A DNA stretch of 64,000 nt from Alteromonadaceae bacterium (GCA_014872785.1 WKFJ01000024.1:44861-108860), one strand, 5' to 3'; counted from the stretch's first letter, positions 9,043-18,824 are shown. Made by a program: numbers and translations. The notes: generated from the sequence alone by a model not told the origin.

Positions 9043-9270
9043 AGAGCCTGTTGAACTTTGCGGTATAAGTTTTGTTCAATCTGAGCGCTTTCTGATCGCG
9101 GCATTGCTTTGCAGGCCTAGTGGGCTAAGCCAAAAAGCAATAACAAAGAGCAGGAGGCGCTCAGGAAGAACCCTTCGGGAAGCGCTTGTTTGGTATTTCT
9201 ACTGCGTTATCGCCTTTTTATATAGAGCAACTACACTACAAAGACTCTGCCTTGTATAAATACCAAACAA
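9043..9270. repeat. Structured intergenic repeat-like element with nested inverted repeats
   Basis: This non-coding stretch between the LysR gene and the acyl-CoA dehydrogenase holds two foldable modules. The first pairs CTGAGCGC (9081-9088) with GCGCTCAG (9157-9164), and inside it ATTGCTTT (9103-9110) with AAAGCAAT (9134-9141). The second pairs TTGTTTGGTATTT (9186-9198) perfectly with AAATACCAAACAA (9258-9270) around a 59-base loop. No convincing gene is present. The pattern suggests a dispersed non-autonomous or structured repeat of the genome, but copies elsewhere cannot be seen from here. Confidence 0.55.
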
Positions 9271-9278
9271 ACTGCTGC

Positions 9279-9304
9279 AAAAAAAACGGCACATCATGTG
9301 CCGT
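9279..9304 (-). terminator. Rho-independent terminator of the acyl-CoA dehydrogenase gene
   Basis: On the minus strand, ACGGCACA and TGTGCCGT form an 8-bp stem with a three-base loop, followed by a run of eight T. It lies just past the stop codon of the acyl-CoA dehydrogenase gene. Confidence 0.85.
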
Positions 9305-9321
9305 TCATTAGTTGCTTTGCT

Positions 9322-11055
9322 TTAGAACTCATCGGCGGTCATTTGCATCAGGTCGTGCTCATCTAATGCCAATGAGATCTTGTGTGCTGATGCGCGTGGG
9401 AAGATTCGCTTCAAATAGAAATCACACACTTTTGTTTTGCTTTGAGCTAACGCATTGCCGCTCGTTTGCGCTCGGTCAGCCATGCTTAACCAGCAAATAG
9501 CGATAAGGCTGTAGGCACTGTATTGCATAAAATCATAGGCTTTTGCAGCGGTCGCTACCGCATCTGTACCCAATAGAGACTCGGCCGTTGCGTGCCAATC
9601 GTTTAAAATCCCTGAAGCTTGGTCTCTACTTGAGCCATCAGCGATATCACTGACCATTTGAGCAAACAGTTCGTTAGTGACCGACAGAAGCTTACCACCG
9701 TCTCGTACTAGTTTACGCGAGATTAAATCGAGTGCTTGGATGCCGTTGGTTCCCTCGTAAAGCTGCGTGATTCGGCTATCTCGAATGTGTTGCTCCATCC
9801 CCCATTCTTGAATATAACCATGCCCACCGTATACCTGCACACCGTGTTGAGAAACCTCTTGACCCATGTCGGTAAAGAAAGATTTAGTAATGGGTGTTAA
9901 GAAAGCAATAATGGCTTCGGCATTGGCTTGCTCCTCCGGTGTGCCGAAACGAGCGATATCCATTTGTTTTGCGTATAGAAGACCAAGAGCACGTGACCCT
10001 TCTACCAGAGACTTTTGCGTCAGTAACATCCTGCGTACATCCGGCAAGTGAATGATTGCATCCGCTTTCTTTTCTGGTTCTTGAATACCTTGAGGCGCTC
10101 GGGACTGCAAACGGTCTTTGGCGTATTCAAGTGCACCTTGATATGACGCCTCACCGATACCAACACCCTGTAAGCCAACTTGGAAGCGAGCATCGTTCAT
10201 CATGGTAAACATGCAGGCGAGACCGCTGTGAGGCGCGCCCACTAGCCATCCTTTGGCGCCGTCAAAGTTCATTACACAGGTAGGACAACCATGCAGACCC
10301 ATCTTGTGTTCGATGCTGCCAACTGATAAATCATTGGCAGAGCCATCAGGCATGAATTTAGGTACGAGAAACAGGCTTATGCCTTTTACCCCTGCTGGCG
10401 CGTCGGGTAAACGGGCAAGAACTAGATGGATAATATTGTCTGTCCACTCATGATCGCCACCTGAAATGAAGATCTTAGTTCCGGTAATGTTGTAACTGCC
10501 GTCGTCATTGTTATCGGCTTTTGTGGTAAGTAAGCTAAGATCGGTACCTGCTTGTGGTTCGGTAAGACACATGGTGCCTGTCCACTCACCCGAGATTAAA
10601 TTAGGAAGATAAGCATCCTTAAGTTCATCTGAGCCGTGTTTCTCTAACGCCAATACTGCGCTTTCAGTGAGGCCACAAATTAAACGCCAGCTTACGTTAG
10701 CTGACATTAACATCTCATGTACAGGAATGGCGGCCGAGTAAGGTAGTTCTTGACCGCCATAAATCTCGCTTCCTAACATCGAGTTCCAGCCGTTCTCAAT
10801 ATATTCTGCGTACGCTTTGGCGAAACCGTCCGGAGTACTGACCTTGCCATCTTCTAGGCGACAGCCTTGGTTATCTCCATTCAAATTAAGCGGAGCGACC
10901 ACTTCTTCGGCAAATTTTGCCCCCTGTGTGATGATTTCGTTCACCAAATCAGCGTCAAAGTCGCCCTTGTTCATGGCTTGATAGTTGTCGGTTACCTTTA
11001 ACCAGTCGTGCAGTAAGAATTTAAAATCGTCTAAGGGTGCAGAGTAAGCTGCCAT
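9322..11055 (-). CDS. Acyl-CoA dehydrogenase, DmdC-like (long form)
   Basis: A 577-residue flavoenzyme that should introduce a trans double bond between C2 and C3 of an acyl-CoA thioester using FAD. The order is an N-terminal helical extension, the helical acyl-CoA dehydrogenase domain, the beta domain with CLTEPQAGTD and FISGGDHE (about residues 165-205), the C-terminal helical domain with YGGHGYIQEWG and the catalytic-base motif QLYEGTNGIQ (Glu about 440), then an extra C-terminal domain of about 120 residues. The length and extra domain place it in the long subfamily that includes 3-methylmercaptopropionyl-CoA dehydrogenase (DmdC) and several long-chain enzymes; the substrate cannot be decided from sequence. 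It is monocistronic with its own terminator, and its promoter region carries TGGTCGA repeats. Confidence 0.88.
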   Translation of the reverse strand: MAAYSAPLDDFKFLLHDWLKVTDNYQAMNKGDFDADLVNEIITQGAKFAEEVVAPLNLNGDNQGCRLEDGKVSTPDGFAKAYAEYIENGWNSMLGSEIYGGQELPYSAAIPVHEMLMSANVSWRLICGLTESAVLALEKHGSDELKDAYLPNLISGEWTGTMCLTEPQAGTDLSLLTTKADNNDDGSYNITGTKIFISGGDHEWTDNIIHLVLARLPDAPAGVKGISLFLVPKFMPDGSANDLSVGSIEHKMGLHGCPTCVMNFDGAKGWLVGAPHSGLACMFTMMNDARFQVGLQGVGIGEASYQGALEYAKDRLQSRAPQGIQEPEKKADAIIHLPDVRRMLLTQKSLVEGSRALGLLYAKQMDIARFGTPEEQANAEAIIAFLTPITKSFFTDMGQEVSQHGVQVYGGHGYIQEWGMEQHIRDSRITQLYEGTNGIQALDLISRKLVRDGGKLLSVTNELFAQMVSDIADGSSRDQASGILNDWHATAESLLGTDAVATAAKAYDFMQYSAYSLIAICWLSMADRAQTSGNALAQSKTKVCDFYLKRIFPRASAHKISLALDEHDLMQMTADEF

Positions 11056-11362
11056 ATAGTTATCTCTCTAGGTGGTCAGATGAGTTCGATAATAAAGCAG
11101 GTTTTCAGTTTCAGCAATGAATTCTAAACAGTTGTTTACCTTTGTAATTTTTGAAATGTGTGAAATATCGACAAATTATATAAAAGTTTCTTTTGAAAGT
11201 TGACTAGTTGGTCGATAAATTAGAATGTGGTCGAATAAAGACCAAAAAATAATAAAAAAGCGTGTGGCGTCAAAATGTACCGTTCAGTTTTTGCACTATC
11301 GGCTAAAGCTGACTAGGATTTTGTATGAACACATGCATTAAGCACACGTGGAACCGCTCTGA
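11056..11362. promoter_or_regulatory. Divergent intergenic region with TGGTCGA direct repeats
   Basis: A 307-bp AT-rich region between the divergent acyl-CoA dehydrogenase and chemoreceptor genes. It contains two similar boxes, TTGGTCGATAAA (11208-11219) and GTGGTCGAATAAA (11227-11239), followed by GACCAA (11240-11245), so the whole block begins TTGGTC and ends GACCAA. This could be an operator for a fatty-acid regulator (FadR sites share the TGGTC half), but that is inference. No other feature is seen. Confidence 0.35.
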
Positions 11363-13276
11363 ATGAATTTATCATCATTATCTATTAAACAGCTCTTTGT
11401 CTCGTCTTTGCTCGCGGCCGTCTTCGTGTCCGTGACTCTAGTCGGTGTGGTCAGCCAAACGTCGTCGAGGAGCATGGTTTCCGATAGATTAGAAAATGTT
11501 GAGCTGCCAAATATCCTGACAAGTATTCGCAACGACATCGACAAACAGATATCGGTGTTTTTAGCCATCACAAAGCAATTAGCAAAAGACGAATTCATTG
11601 TTGATTGGATGCGCAGAGGTTCGCCTAAAGCAGAAGAACCATTATTAATCCGTCATCTAAATATCATCCAAAACGATTACGGGCTTAGCAACACATCAGT
11701 TGCTAACCGCAATACCGCAGAGTACTGGAACCAAGGTGGGTTCTTACGTGTATTGCAGAACGATGCGGCTGACGGTTGGTTTTTTGGTTTTCGCGAGAGT
11801 GGTAATGCACAGTCATTGAGTCTGTACTCGGAAGACGGTGAAACCAAAATGTTTGTCAATTATCAGAACGTAAATGATATTTCGATGGCGGGCATTGGGT
11901 TGTCGGTTAATACAATGGTGCAGAAACTCAATGCGTTCAAAATTGCCGATTCTGTCTATGTATTTTTAGCTGATGCATCTGGGATGATCCAAATACATAA
12001 AAACAAGAACTATTTGGCGAAAATGACCTTAAATCAGCTATATGGTAGCCAGGCTGCATCTAGTTTGTTGTCCAAATCCGATTTCCGAATGACAGAAGTA
12101 GAGGTCGATGGTGAGAACATGTTTATTGCCAGCAGTTATATCGAATCTGCTGATTGGTATGTTGTTGCCCAAGTACCCGTGAGTGAAGTCTTCGCAGAAA
12201 TAAACGCGAGTCTGTGGAACATGATTATCTTAATGCTGGTGGTCGCAGGTGGCTCTATTTTCTTAGCCTTGTGGTTAGCGACATTGATTGCTAATCCAAT
12301 ATGTAACTTGGCGAGCGTGTTTACTGAATTGGGCCAGGCAGAAGCGAATTTGGATGTGAGGTTGAAAAAACAAACCTCACGCGAGCTACAGCAGCTCGGA
12401 GACGGTTTTAATGCCTTTGTGACTAAGATACAAAAAACGGTAGAGAATGTGGCTAGCACCAGTCAAGACTTGCGTTCAGAAGCAGATACCGTTGCTGATT
12501 CAGCCCGTACTTCTTTAAGTCTTGGTAAACGCCAATCTGAGCACACTGGCGAAGTGGTCGCGGCAATTAGCCAAATGGGTGACACGGTAGATGAGGTTGC
12601 GCGCAATGCCAGTAAAGCCGCGGAGACTGCTAACGATTTAGAGGTGTCCAGTGAAAAAGGTAAGGCCGTTTCGCAAGACGCTAAAGTTGCCATAGAAAGC
12701 TTGTCTAGTCATGTGGAATCAGTGGCGGATGTTATCAATGAACTGGCCAGTCATACAGATGCCATCGGCAGTGTGCTAGAGGTCATTCGCGGTGTTTCTG
12801 AACAAACTAACCTACTGGCACTCAATGCCGCAATTGAAGCCGCTCGAGCAGGGGAACAAGGTCGAGGCTTTGCCGTTGTTGCCGACGAAGTTAGGTCACT
12901 AGCGCAAAGAACGGGTGAGTCAACTGAAGAGATTCAAAAAACAATTGATCGTCTTCAGCAAGAAGCGACAAAGGCTGTTAAGTTGATGAAAGACAGTAAA
13001 GAACAAGCCCTACACGGCGTTGACTCTGTTTCTGAGGCAGAGAATTCGTTAGTGACCATCACCAGCGGAATCAGTGACTTAAAAGATATCAATAATCAGG
13101 TGGCGACTGCGGTAGAGGAGCAAGCTCAGGTTGCACATGTCATTAGCCAGAATTTGAAGCAAATTCAGGATGAGACGCACGAGAATTTAAACGTATCTTC
13201 ACAAGTTGCCAGAACAAGTGAAGCACTGCAACAACTCGCGGGCATGCTGGATAAGCTTGTCGAGGCATACCGATAA
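11363..13276 (+). CDS. Methyl-accepting chemotaxis protein
   Basis: A 637-residue chemoreceptor. The first membrane segment is at about residues 10-32, the periplasmic ligand-binding region is about 33-280 and probably Cache-like (paired modules with [11 protein letters not shown] and [11 protein letters not shown], typical of dCache domains). The second membrane segment is about 283-305, then HAMP and a long coiled-coil signalling domain. The hairpin tip is canonical: [20 protein letters not shown] followed by [18 protein letters not shown]. It would signal to CheA/CheW; no chemotaxis genes are nearby, so it is an orphan receptor. The ligand is unknown. A terminator follows 20 bases after the stop. 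Confidence 0.92.
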   Translation: MNLSSLSIKQLFVSSLLAAVFVSVTLVGVVSQTSSRSMVSDRLENVELPNILTSIRNDIDKQISVFLAITKQLAKDEFIVDWMRRGSPKAEEPLLIRHLNIIQNDYGLSNTSVANRNTAEYWNQGGFLRVLQNDAADGWFFGFRESGNAQSLSLYSEDGETKMFVNYQNVNDISMAGIGLSVNTMVQKLNAFKIADSVYVFLADASGMIQIHKNKNYLAKMTLNQLYGSQAASSLLSKSDFRMTEVEVDGENMFIASSYIESADWYVVAQVPVSEVFAEINASLWNMIILMLVVAGGSIFLALWLATLIANPICNLASVFTELGQAEANLDVRLKKQTSRELQQLGDGFNAFVTKIQKTVENVASTSQDLRSEADTVADSARTSLSLGKRQSEHTGEVVAAISQMGDTVDEVARNASKAAETANDLEVSSEKGKAVSQDAKVAIESLSSHVESVADVINELASHTDAIGSVLEVIRGVSEQTNLLALNAAIEAARAGEQGRGFAVVADEVRSLAQRTGESTEEIQKTIDRLQQEATKAVKLMKDSKEQALHGVDSVSEAENSLVTITSGISDLKDINNQVATAVEEQAQVAHVISQNLKQIQDETHENLNVSSQVARTSEALQQLAGMLDKLVEAYR

Positions 13277-13296
13277 AACTAATTCACACATAAAAT

Positions 13297-13324
13297 CGGG
13301 AGATTGTGGGTCTCCCGTTTTTTT
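13297..13324 (+). terminator. Rho-independent terminator of the chemoreceptor gene
   Basis: CGGGAGA (13297-13303) pairs with TCTCCCG (13311-13317) across a 7-base loop and is followed by seven T. It reaches the last codons of the convergent NUDIX gene. Confidence 0.85.
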
Positions 13325-13835
13325 ATTCAGTTTCGTTTAGCATTTGCAATAGTTTGCGCAGCTGAGCGTCTTTGTAGCGCCATTGATCTGCTTGGGTTTC
13401 GTATGGGTCTAGCATAAGCACCTTTTCTATTTCCAGCGAAGACCACGGCGGCACGCTAAATTCTGTTAAATCAGCACCAAAATCATCATGTAGCGTACAT
13501 TGGTAAAATCGGAAGCCGTTTTCTGCTTCTCCCACCAATTTACCCACTTCAACATTGAAACCGGTTTCCTCAAAGGTTTCTCTATGCGCAGTACATTGTG
13601 CTGTTTCACCGTCATCTGAAGTACCTCCAGGAGTGTCAAATGCTCCTGAATTGCGGTGCTGAACGACTAGCAATTTGTCTTGGTAGCGAATAATACAACC
13701 GGCGTTACCGCTAGAACGGGTATCAATATGCGCACCATCCACTCGGCATACTGGCGGTTCAGGTTTTGTTACCGAATCGCAAGCTGCCACAGTAGCTAAA
13801 ACAGATAAACACATTAAGGTTTTTACAGATTGCAT
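13323..13835 (-). CDS. NUDIX hydrolase with lipoprotein signal
   Basis: A 170-residue protein with a complete Nudix box: G-x5-E (GTSDDGE), seven residues, then REtfEEtGF, at about residues 80-103. Nudix enzymes hydrolyse nucleoside-diphosphate-linked compounds with Mg2+. The start at ATG 13835 is chosen because AAGGAGC lies just before it; an upstream TTG at 13850 would overlap that ribosome site. With this start the N-terminus is a short signal (MQSVKTLMCLSVLATVAAC) ending in a lipobox with Cys19, so the enzyme would be anchored outside the cytoplasm. That is unusual, because Nudix substrates are normally cytosolic. It is convergent with the chemoreceptor and just downstream of rpoD, from which a terminator separates it. 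Confidence 0.8.
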   Translation of the reverse strand: MQSVKTLMCLSVLATVAACDSVTKPEPPVCRVDGAHIDTRSSGNAGCIIRYQDKLLVVQHRNSGAFDTPGGTSDDGETAQCTAHRETFEETGFNVEVGKLVGEAENGFRFYQCTLHDDFGADLTEFSVPPWSSLEIEKVLMLDPYETQADQWRYKDAQLRKLLQMLNETE

Positions 13836-13854
13836 ATTGCTCCTTGCCAAATAA

Positions 13855-13878
13855 AAAAGGACGCTGTCGCGTCCTTTT
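13855..13878 (-). terminator. Rho-independent terminator of rpoD
   Basis: On the minus strand AAAAGGACGC pairs with GCGTCCTTTT across a 4-base loop, with a run of six T after it, 15 bases past the rpoD stop codon. Confidence 0.88.
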
Positions 13879-13893
13879 AAGTTTAACTGAATT

Positions 13894-15726
13894 TTACTGC
13901 TCGTCTAGGAAGCTTCGCAGCTGCTCTGAACGGCTGGGGTGGCGTAACTTGCGCAATGCTTTAGCCTCGATTTGACGAATACGTTCACGCGTAACGTCAA
14001 ACTGTTTACCCACTTCCTCAAGGGTATGATCCGTATTCATATCGATACCGAAGCGCATGCGTAAGACTTTCGCTTCTCTGGCTGTCAAACCGGCTAGTAC
14101 GTCTTGTGTAGCTAACTTGAGGTTGTTGCTAGTCGCTGAATCGAGTGGCTGCACAATAGTGCTGTCCTCAATAAAGTCACCAAGATGCGAATCTTCATCA
14201 TCACCAATTGGAGTTTCCATGGAGATGGGCTCTTTTGCAATTTTCAGCACTTTGCGGATCTTGTCTTCAGGCATCAACATGCGCTCTGACAATTCCTCTG
14301 GTGTTGGTTCACGACCAATCTCTTGTAACATTTGACGAGATATACGATTAAGTTTATTAATCGTTTCTATCATGTGCACAGGGATACGGATGGTACGTGC
14401 TTGGTCAGCGATTGAACGAGTAATTGCCTGACGGATCCACCAGGTTGCATAAGTTGAGAACTTATAACCACGACGGTATTCAAATTTATCAACCGCTTTC
14501 ATCAAGCCGATATTACCTTCTTGGATTAAATCCAAGAACTGGAGACCGCGGTTGGTGTACTTTTTGGCAATTGAGATTACCAAACGCAAGTTGGCTTCAA
14601 CCATTTCTTTCTTGGCGCGTCTTGCTTTGGCTTCACCAATAGACATGCGGCGATTGATATCTTTGATATCATCTATCTCAAGGCCAGTTTCTTCTTCTAC
14701 TTGGTTGATTTTGCCGATACAACGCTCGATCTCTTCCTTCAAGCCAGAAAGCTTTTGCGCGTAATCGGCGTCGCTATTCATTGCGTCCTTCAACCAATCA
14801 GCAGTGGTTTCATTGCCAGCAAACATGCTGATGAAATCGCGTTTTGGCATCTTGGCTTGAACGACACAAAACTTCATCACCAAGCGCTCTTGTACACGCA
14901 CTCTCTCCATCATAGAGCGCATGTTTTTCACCATGCGGTCAAACTGCTTTGGAATTAGTCTGAATTCTTTAAAAACTTCGCTTAGGTTTTTAATTTCAGC
15001 TTTAGCTACGTCATGAGCGCGACCTTTGGCAGCAATGATACTGCGTGTTTTTTCGTATTGAACACGAAGCGCGTCGAATTTCTCACGAGCCAATTCCGGA
15101 TCGATTGAGTTATCTTCTTCTTCGTCTTCATCATCCTCGTCTTCGTCATCATCCTCGTCATCAAGTTCTTCTTGAGACAATTCTGAGCCGACGTGCGTAG
15201 CCGTAGGTGCAACATCATCGTCGTTAGGGTCGACAAAACCAATAATGATATCGCTTAAGCGTATCTCTTCAGCTTCGTACTGATCCCACTGATCCAACAA
15301 ATAAGTGATAGCTTCTGGGTATTCAGCAACTGAGCATTGAACCTGATTAATCCCGTCTTCAATTCGCTTGGCAATTTCAATTTCGCCTTCGCGGGTCAGT
15401 AGTTCAACGGTACCCATTTCACGCATGTACATGCGAACCGGATCTGTGGTTCGGCCAATTTCACTTTCCACTGTGGCCAATGCTTGCGCGGCAGCTTCTG
15501 CAACCTCTTCGTCGGTTGTGGTTTCTTGCATCAACAATTCATCGGCATCTGGTGCGTTTTCAAACACCTGAATACCCATGTCATTGATCATGCGGATAAT
15601 ATCTTCAATTTGATCTGAGTCGACGATGTCTTGAGGCAAATGGTCGTTGACCTCAGAGAAAGTAAGGAAACCCTGCTCTTTACCTTTAGCAATTAGGAGT
15701 TTAATTTGTGACTGCTTACTTGCCAT
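13894..15726 (-). CDS. rpoD: RNA polymerase primary sigma factor RpoD (sigma-70)
   Basis: The housekeeping sigma factor, 610 residues from the ATG at 15726; a TTG four codons upstream is rejected because E. coli RpoD aligns from SQIKLL onward and GGAAG sits 7 bases before this ATG. Visible are region 1.1 ([19 protein letters not shown]), region 1.2 ([16 protein letters not shown]), an acidic non-conserved insert with an Asp/Glu run at about 185-205, region 2 ([30 protein letters not shown]), region 3, and region 4 with the HTH ([20 protein letters not shown]). The length matches E. coli RpoD (613). It is normally the last gene of the rpsU-dnaG-rpoD operon; here three genes separate it from dnaG, so it needs its own promoter, and an extended -10 is seen upstream. 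Confidence 0.97.
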   Translation of the reverse strand: MASKQSQIKLLIAKGKEQGFLTFSEVNDHLPQDIVDSDQIEDIIRMINDMGIQVFENAPDADELLMQETTTDEEVAEAAAQALATVESEIGRTTDPVRMYMREMGTVELLTREGEIEIAKRIEDGINQVQCSVAEYPEAITYLLDQWDQYEAEEIRLSDIIIGFVDPNDDDVAPTATHVGSELSQEELDDEDDDEDEDDEDEEEDNSIDPELAREKFDALRVQYEKTRSIIAAKGRAHDVAKAEIKNLSEVFKEFRLIPKQFDRMVKNMRSMMERVRVQERLVMKFCVVQAKMPKRDFISMFAGNETTADWLKDAMNSDADYAQKLSGLKEEIERCIGKINQVEEETGLEIDDIKDINRRMSIGEAKARRAKKEMVEANLRLVISIAKKYTNRGLQFLDLIQEGNIGLMKAVDKFEYRRGYKFSTYATWWIRQAITRSIADQARTIRIPVHMIETINKLNRISRQMLQEIGREPTPEELSERMLMPEDKIRKVLKIAKEPISMETPIGDDEDSHLGDFIEDSTIVQPLDSATSNNLKLATQDVLAGLTAREAKVLRMRFGIDMNTDHTLEEVGKQFDVTRERIRQIEAKALRKLRHPSRSEQLRSFLDEQ

Positions 15727-15860
15727 ATACTTCCACAACTAATAAGTTTTGTTTCGGGTAAATGTCAGAACACTTTCGATGCAACAGCCTTTGAAGTTGT
15801 CCATTGTGTTCCTCATTTTTCACCCAGTTGGGTCGTTCGCGAACGCGCACGGAATTAGCG

Positions 15861-15869
15861 ATTATAGCA
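15861..15869 (-). promoter_or_regulatory. Extended -10 promoter for rpoD
   Basis: On the minus strand TGCTATAAT is an exact extended -10 element about 135 bases upstream of the rpoD start codon. No good -35 lies at the usual distance, as expected for extended -10 promoters. The 492-bp region from 15727 to 16218 otherwise holds only a perfect 12-bp palindrome CGTTCGCGAACG (15834-15845) and AT-rich sequence. Confidence 0.5.
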
Positions 15870-16218
15870 GATATTGGGCTTTGCAATCTACGTTTTGTTC
15901 AAAATTTGTTTAGTTTCTTTGGTTCGCAATGTATTTAGTTAAATACGCATATTAACGCTGCGTATTTATCACTTTTTCTATAACTTTTGTCGTTGCATAA
16001 CTATCCATCAATCGATGCGTTAACAAGCTCGAATCTGCTGTTTTTTCGCTTTTGTTTTATATGGGTACGAATAGGCAACAAAGCAATCCCAAATAAAGAT
16101 TCGCTATCTTAGAAATTCTATGCGCGGGGTATTGTCAAGCACATGATTTGCAGGCTTTACATGTGCTATTCGCTTAGCTAGTGTTTTACTCTTAATCGTT
16201 TTAACTGAAGAGAAAAAA

Positions 16219-17709
16219 GTGAGATACAAAACGACTTTCAGACATTTTTTGGCACTGATGTTGGCGTTAATAATCGGCACAAATGCGCATGCCTTTCCAG
16301 AAAACTTGAAAGATTTGAAGCAGCCAGTTACTAACGAAGCTTTGTTCAACCTAATTAATGAAGTACAAAAAGAAGACCATATTAGCGTCTCGGTAGAAGG
16401 AAAATCTGTGCAAGGAAATCCTTTATACCTTTTGCGTTTTCATCATTCACCTAAGCCCAAATGGCGTTTGTTCTTTCACGCACAACAGCACGGCAACGAA
16501 ACCTCCGGAAAAGATGCGTTAACTTCCCTTATTAAAGAGCTGGCGCAAGACAAGAGTCTTTTACCCGAAGACGTTGATTTATACATCATGCCGTTAGTCA
16601 ATCCAGACGGGGCTGCAACATATAGTCGTCGCAATGCCGCGGGAGCCGATCTGAATAGAGACCACATTTTGTTATTGCAACCGGAAACTCAAGCATTGCA
16701 CCGAGTCGGGCGTCGAATTATGCCGCATATAGTGGTCGATGGGCATGAATTCAAACGCGACACTGGAGACTATCTGGATAAAGGCTGGAAAGAATGGCCG
16801 GTCATAATGATGGGAACGGCAAACAGTCCGCTCTACAGCCCGGCCCTTTACGATTTGGGTAAACAGTGGATTGATAAAGTTGGGCAGAACATGCAGCGCC
16901 TCGGACATAACTATGAGCGTTATTTCCTAGCTTATTATCCCCCGCATGGTGAACTGAGATATAGCACGCTTGAGGGAGATGATGGACGAAACAGTTTTGG
17001 ACTGTACTACCACTCTTTGTCTTTTATTATTGAATCGGGGGTGTATCGGTCTATTGTAGAAGACCCCTTCTTTGACATTGCCCAGCGCACCTCTGCGTAC
17101 TTAAGTATCTACAAACAATTTATTCAGGATGCAACTAGCCGCACTGAGGAACTTGAAGCGATTGAAGCCAGCCGCAGTGCGCCGGTAATCCCATACATCG
17201 CGACTAACTTCTTTTGGGGCAGTGATGGCAATTTTGACCACACCTCCAAAGCGATTGATTTAGACACAGGAGAAACGGTTGAGTTTACTGCTCCTAATTT
17301 TATGACGAAGCGCGTAGTCAAACGCTACGTAAAAACACCACACGCCTATGCGATTAGAAGCAGCAATGTTGATTTAATAAAACCGTTGTTGGAGAGACAC
17401 GAAATTGAATACGAAGTAGTGTCCAAAAAACGCAATATGTCTGTGGAGACTTGCTTTTTGTTAGCGTTAGAAAACGATTACGACGAGGTGTATGAGCGCT
17501 ATGAAGGGCGTCAAATTGTAAGATGTAAACCGGCCCAGATGCGTGAATTTCAAGAAGGCAGCCTAGTTGTTAGATTGAACTCACTTCAAGCTAAGGAAGT
17601 CATTGTGACGATTGAACCACAAATGCTTTACGGCTTATTTCAATACAAAGCATTTGCCGAGCTTGCTGACTCCAGTAACGAAATCGGTGTTTATAGGGTG
17701 ATGGAGTAA
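16219..17709 (+). CDS. Secreted M14-family zinc carboxypeptidase
   Basis: A 496-residue protein read from GTG 16219 (GAAGAG upstream), with a clear signal peptide ending NAHA-F at about residue 23. The M14 metallopeptidase core contains the zinc ligands H91 and E94 in QHGNE and H176 in DGHEFKR, the substrate-binding region VNPDGA...RNAAGADLNRDH near residue 130-150, and a likely catalytic Glu in FIIESGVYRS near 275. The C-terminal 200 residues carry a second, less conserved domain. It should cleave C-terminal residues from peptides in the periplasm or outside the cell. It lies on the opposite strand to dnaG/rpoD, between them, and so breaks the ancestral operon. Confidence 0.88.
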   Translation: MRYKTTFRHFLALMLALIIGTNAHAFPENLKDLKQPVTNEALFNLINEVQKEDHISVSVEGKSVQGNPLYLLRFHHSPKPKWRLFFHAQQHGNETSGKDALTSLIKELAQDKSLLPEDVDLYIMPLVNPDGAATYSRRNAAGADLNRDHILLLQPETQALHRVGRRIMPHIVVDGHEFKRDTGDYLDKGWKEWPVIMMGTANSPLYSPALYDLGKQWIDKVGQNMQRLGHNYERYFLAYYPPHGELRYSTLEGDDGRNSFGLYYHSLSFIIESGVYRSIVEDPFFDIAQRTSAYLSIYKQFIQDATSRTEELEAIEASRSAPVIPYIATNFFWGSDGNFDHTSKAIDLDTGETVEFTAPNFMTKRVVKRYVKTPHAYAIRSSNVDLIKPLLERHEIEYEVVSKKRNMSVETCFLLALENDYDEVYERYEGRQIVRCKPAQMREFQEGSLVVRLNSLQAKEVIVTIEPQMLYGLFQYKAFAELADSSNEIGVYRVME

Positions 17710-17788
17710 TGACAGCGGCGTTGCCCGTGCATTTTGGGTGATGAATGCTTATCATGTGCTCTGACAAATAATTTGGAGTAATGAGTAC

Positions 17789-18442
17789 GTGTTATTGTCC
17801 CACAAGCATCAGTTTCTTTTTGTGCATATCGCCAAAACCGGTGGCACAAGTGTGCGAGCAGCGCTAAATAAATATCGCTGGGGCAGTAAATATTCACTTC
17901 CATTGTTTGTGGTTCAGAAGTTGAGCCAGATGACAGGGCATAAAATCGCCTCTAGATTTCCCCGTCATTCAAAAATTATTGCGGCAAAAGAAATGCTGCC
18001 TGCGGAGTTTTTTGATGGCTTGTTTAAGTTTGTGTTTGTCCGCAATCCTTGGGATTTGCAAGTAAGCTCGTTTCATCATATCAAGCGCGAGCGGCCTAAT
18101 GTGATGAACGGGATTACCGACTTTAACGAGTTTATGGCCTATAAATTCGATCCTAAAAGAGCCTATCAATATCACATTGATACCTCACTGCAGCTGCAGT
18201 CGGACTACATAGTGGATTTACATGGCAATACCTTAGTGGACTTCATTGGCCACTATGAATCACTGCAAGAAGATTTCGACTTTGCCTGCGACAAGATTGG
18301 TGTTGCCAAAAAGCAGTTGCCTCACAAACGTCATGCAAAAGATCGCAAGGGCTACCGTGAATACTACACAGATGAAACGGCGGAAATGGTCGCCAAACAC
18401 TTTGCCAAAGATATTGAAATTCTAGATTATCAATTTGATTAG
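17789..18442 (+). CDS. Sulfotransferase-family protein
   Basis: A 217-residue protein with the 5'-phosphosulfate-binding loop of the Sulfotransfer_2 group near its N-terminus (FVHIAKTGGTSVRAAL, residues about 11-26) and the 3'-phosphate-binding region KFVFVRNPWDLQVSSF near residue 80. These proteins transfer sulfate from PAPS to carbohydrates or other acceptors, often in cell-surface polymer synthesis. The start is GTG with GGAG about 10 bases upstream. It is co-directional with the M14 peptidase after 79 bp and convergent with the vanZ-like gene. No other polysaccharide genes are adjacent, so the acceptor is unknown. Confidence 0.8.
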   Translation: MLLSHKHQFLFVHIAKTGGTSVRAALNKYRWGSKYSLPLFVVQKLSQMTGHKIASRFPRHSKIIAAKEMLPAEFFDGLFKFVFVRNPWDLQVSSFHHIKRERPNVMNGITDFNEFMAYKFDPKRAYQYHIDTSLQLQSDYIVDLHGNTLVDFIGHYESLQEDFDFACDKIGVAKKQLPHKRHAKDRKGYREYYTDETAEMVAKHFAKDIEILDYQFD

Positions 18443-18446
18443 GCGA

Positions 18447-18824
18447 TTATCGGCATTCGGATGTTTGAGGTTTCGGGATCCATTTGGTGATGGCTAAACC
18501 AAGTACCAATGCTATGGCAACCCCTATGCAGTTTGCCCCTAGATCTTGCCACTCACCGAAGCGATTAACATAAGGTTGAAGTAACTCAATAACCGCACTT
18601 AACAATACAATAGCACTGCACCACATCCACGTGTTGGGCGGGCGTCGGATAGCGAGGGGAAATGATAGCCCGAAATACCCAATGATATGATGGACTTTAT
18701 CGTTGCTGGGTAATGGCAATTCTGGCAGAGGCCACAACGAGCCGTAAATAATGATGCCGGCGAACAAGCCGGTCAGTAAAATCCAGTACTTGTAAACAAC
18801 GTCGTAGATAATGACGCTAAGCAC
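18447..18824 (-). CDS. VanZ-like membrane protein
   Basis: A 125-residue protein with about four membrane helices and the VanZ-family signature: DKVHHIIGYFGLSFPL in the first half and IELLQPYVNRFGEWQDLGAN in the second. VanZ gives low-level teicoplanin resistance in enterococci; the role of chromosomal Gram-negative homologues is not established. It starts at GTG two bases after the dnaG stop codon, so it is translationally coupled to dnaG and takes the place usually occupied by rpoD. It is convergent with the sulfotransferase gene, only 4 bp apart. Confidence 0.82.
   Translation of the reverse strand: MLSVIIYDVVYKYWILLTGLFAGIIIYGSLWPLPELPLPSNDKVHHIIGYFGLSFPLAIRRPPNTWMWCSAIVLLSAVIELLQPYVNRFGEWQDLGANCIGVAIALVLGLAITKWIPKPQTSECR

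Noticed and set aside
9029..9259. Open reading frame of 76 residues on the plus strand between the LysR and acyl-CoA dehydrogenase genes
   Set aside because: It runs through the nested inverted repeats, has no ribosome site and its protein has no credible composition; the DNA is better explained as a structured element.
15834..15845. Palindrome CGTTCGCGAACG upstream of rpoD as a LexA site
   Set aside because: It does not fit the gammaproteobacterial LexA pattern CTGT-N8-ACAG; it is noted only as a palindrome.
16104..16349. Minus-strand reading frame of 81 residues near the M14 peptidase start
   Set aside because: It overlaps the signal peptide of the carboxypeptidase on the other strand and lacks a ribosome site.
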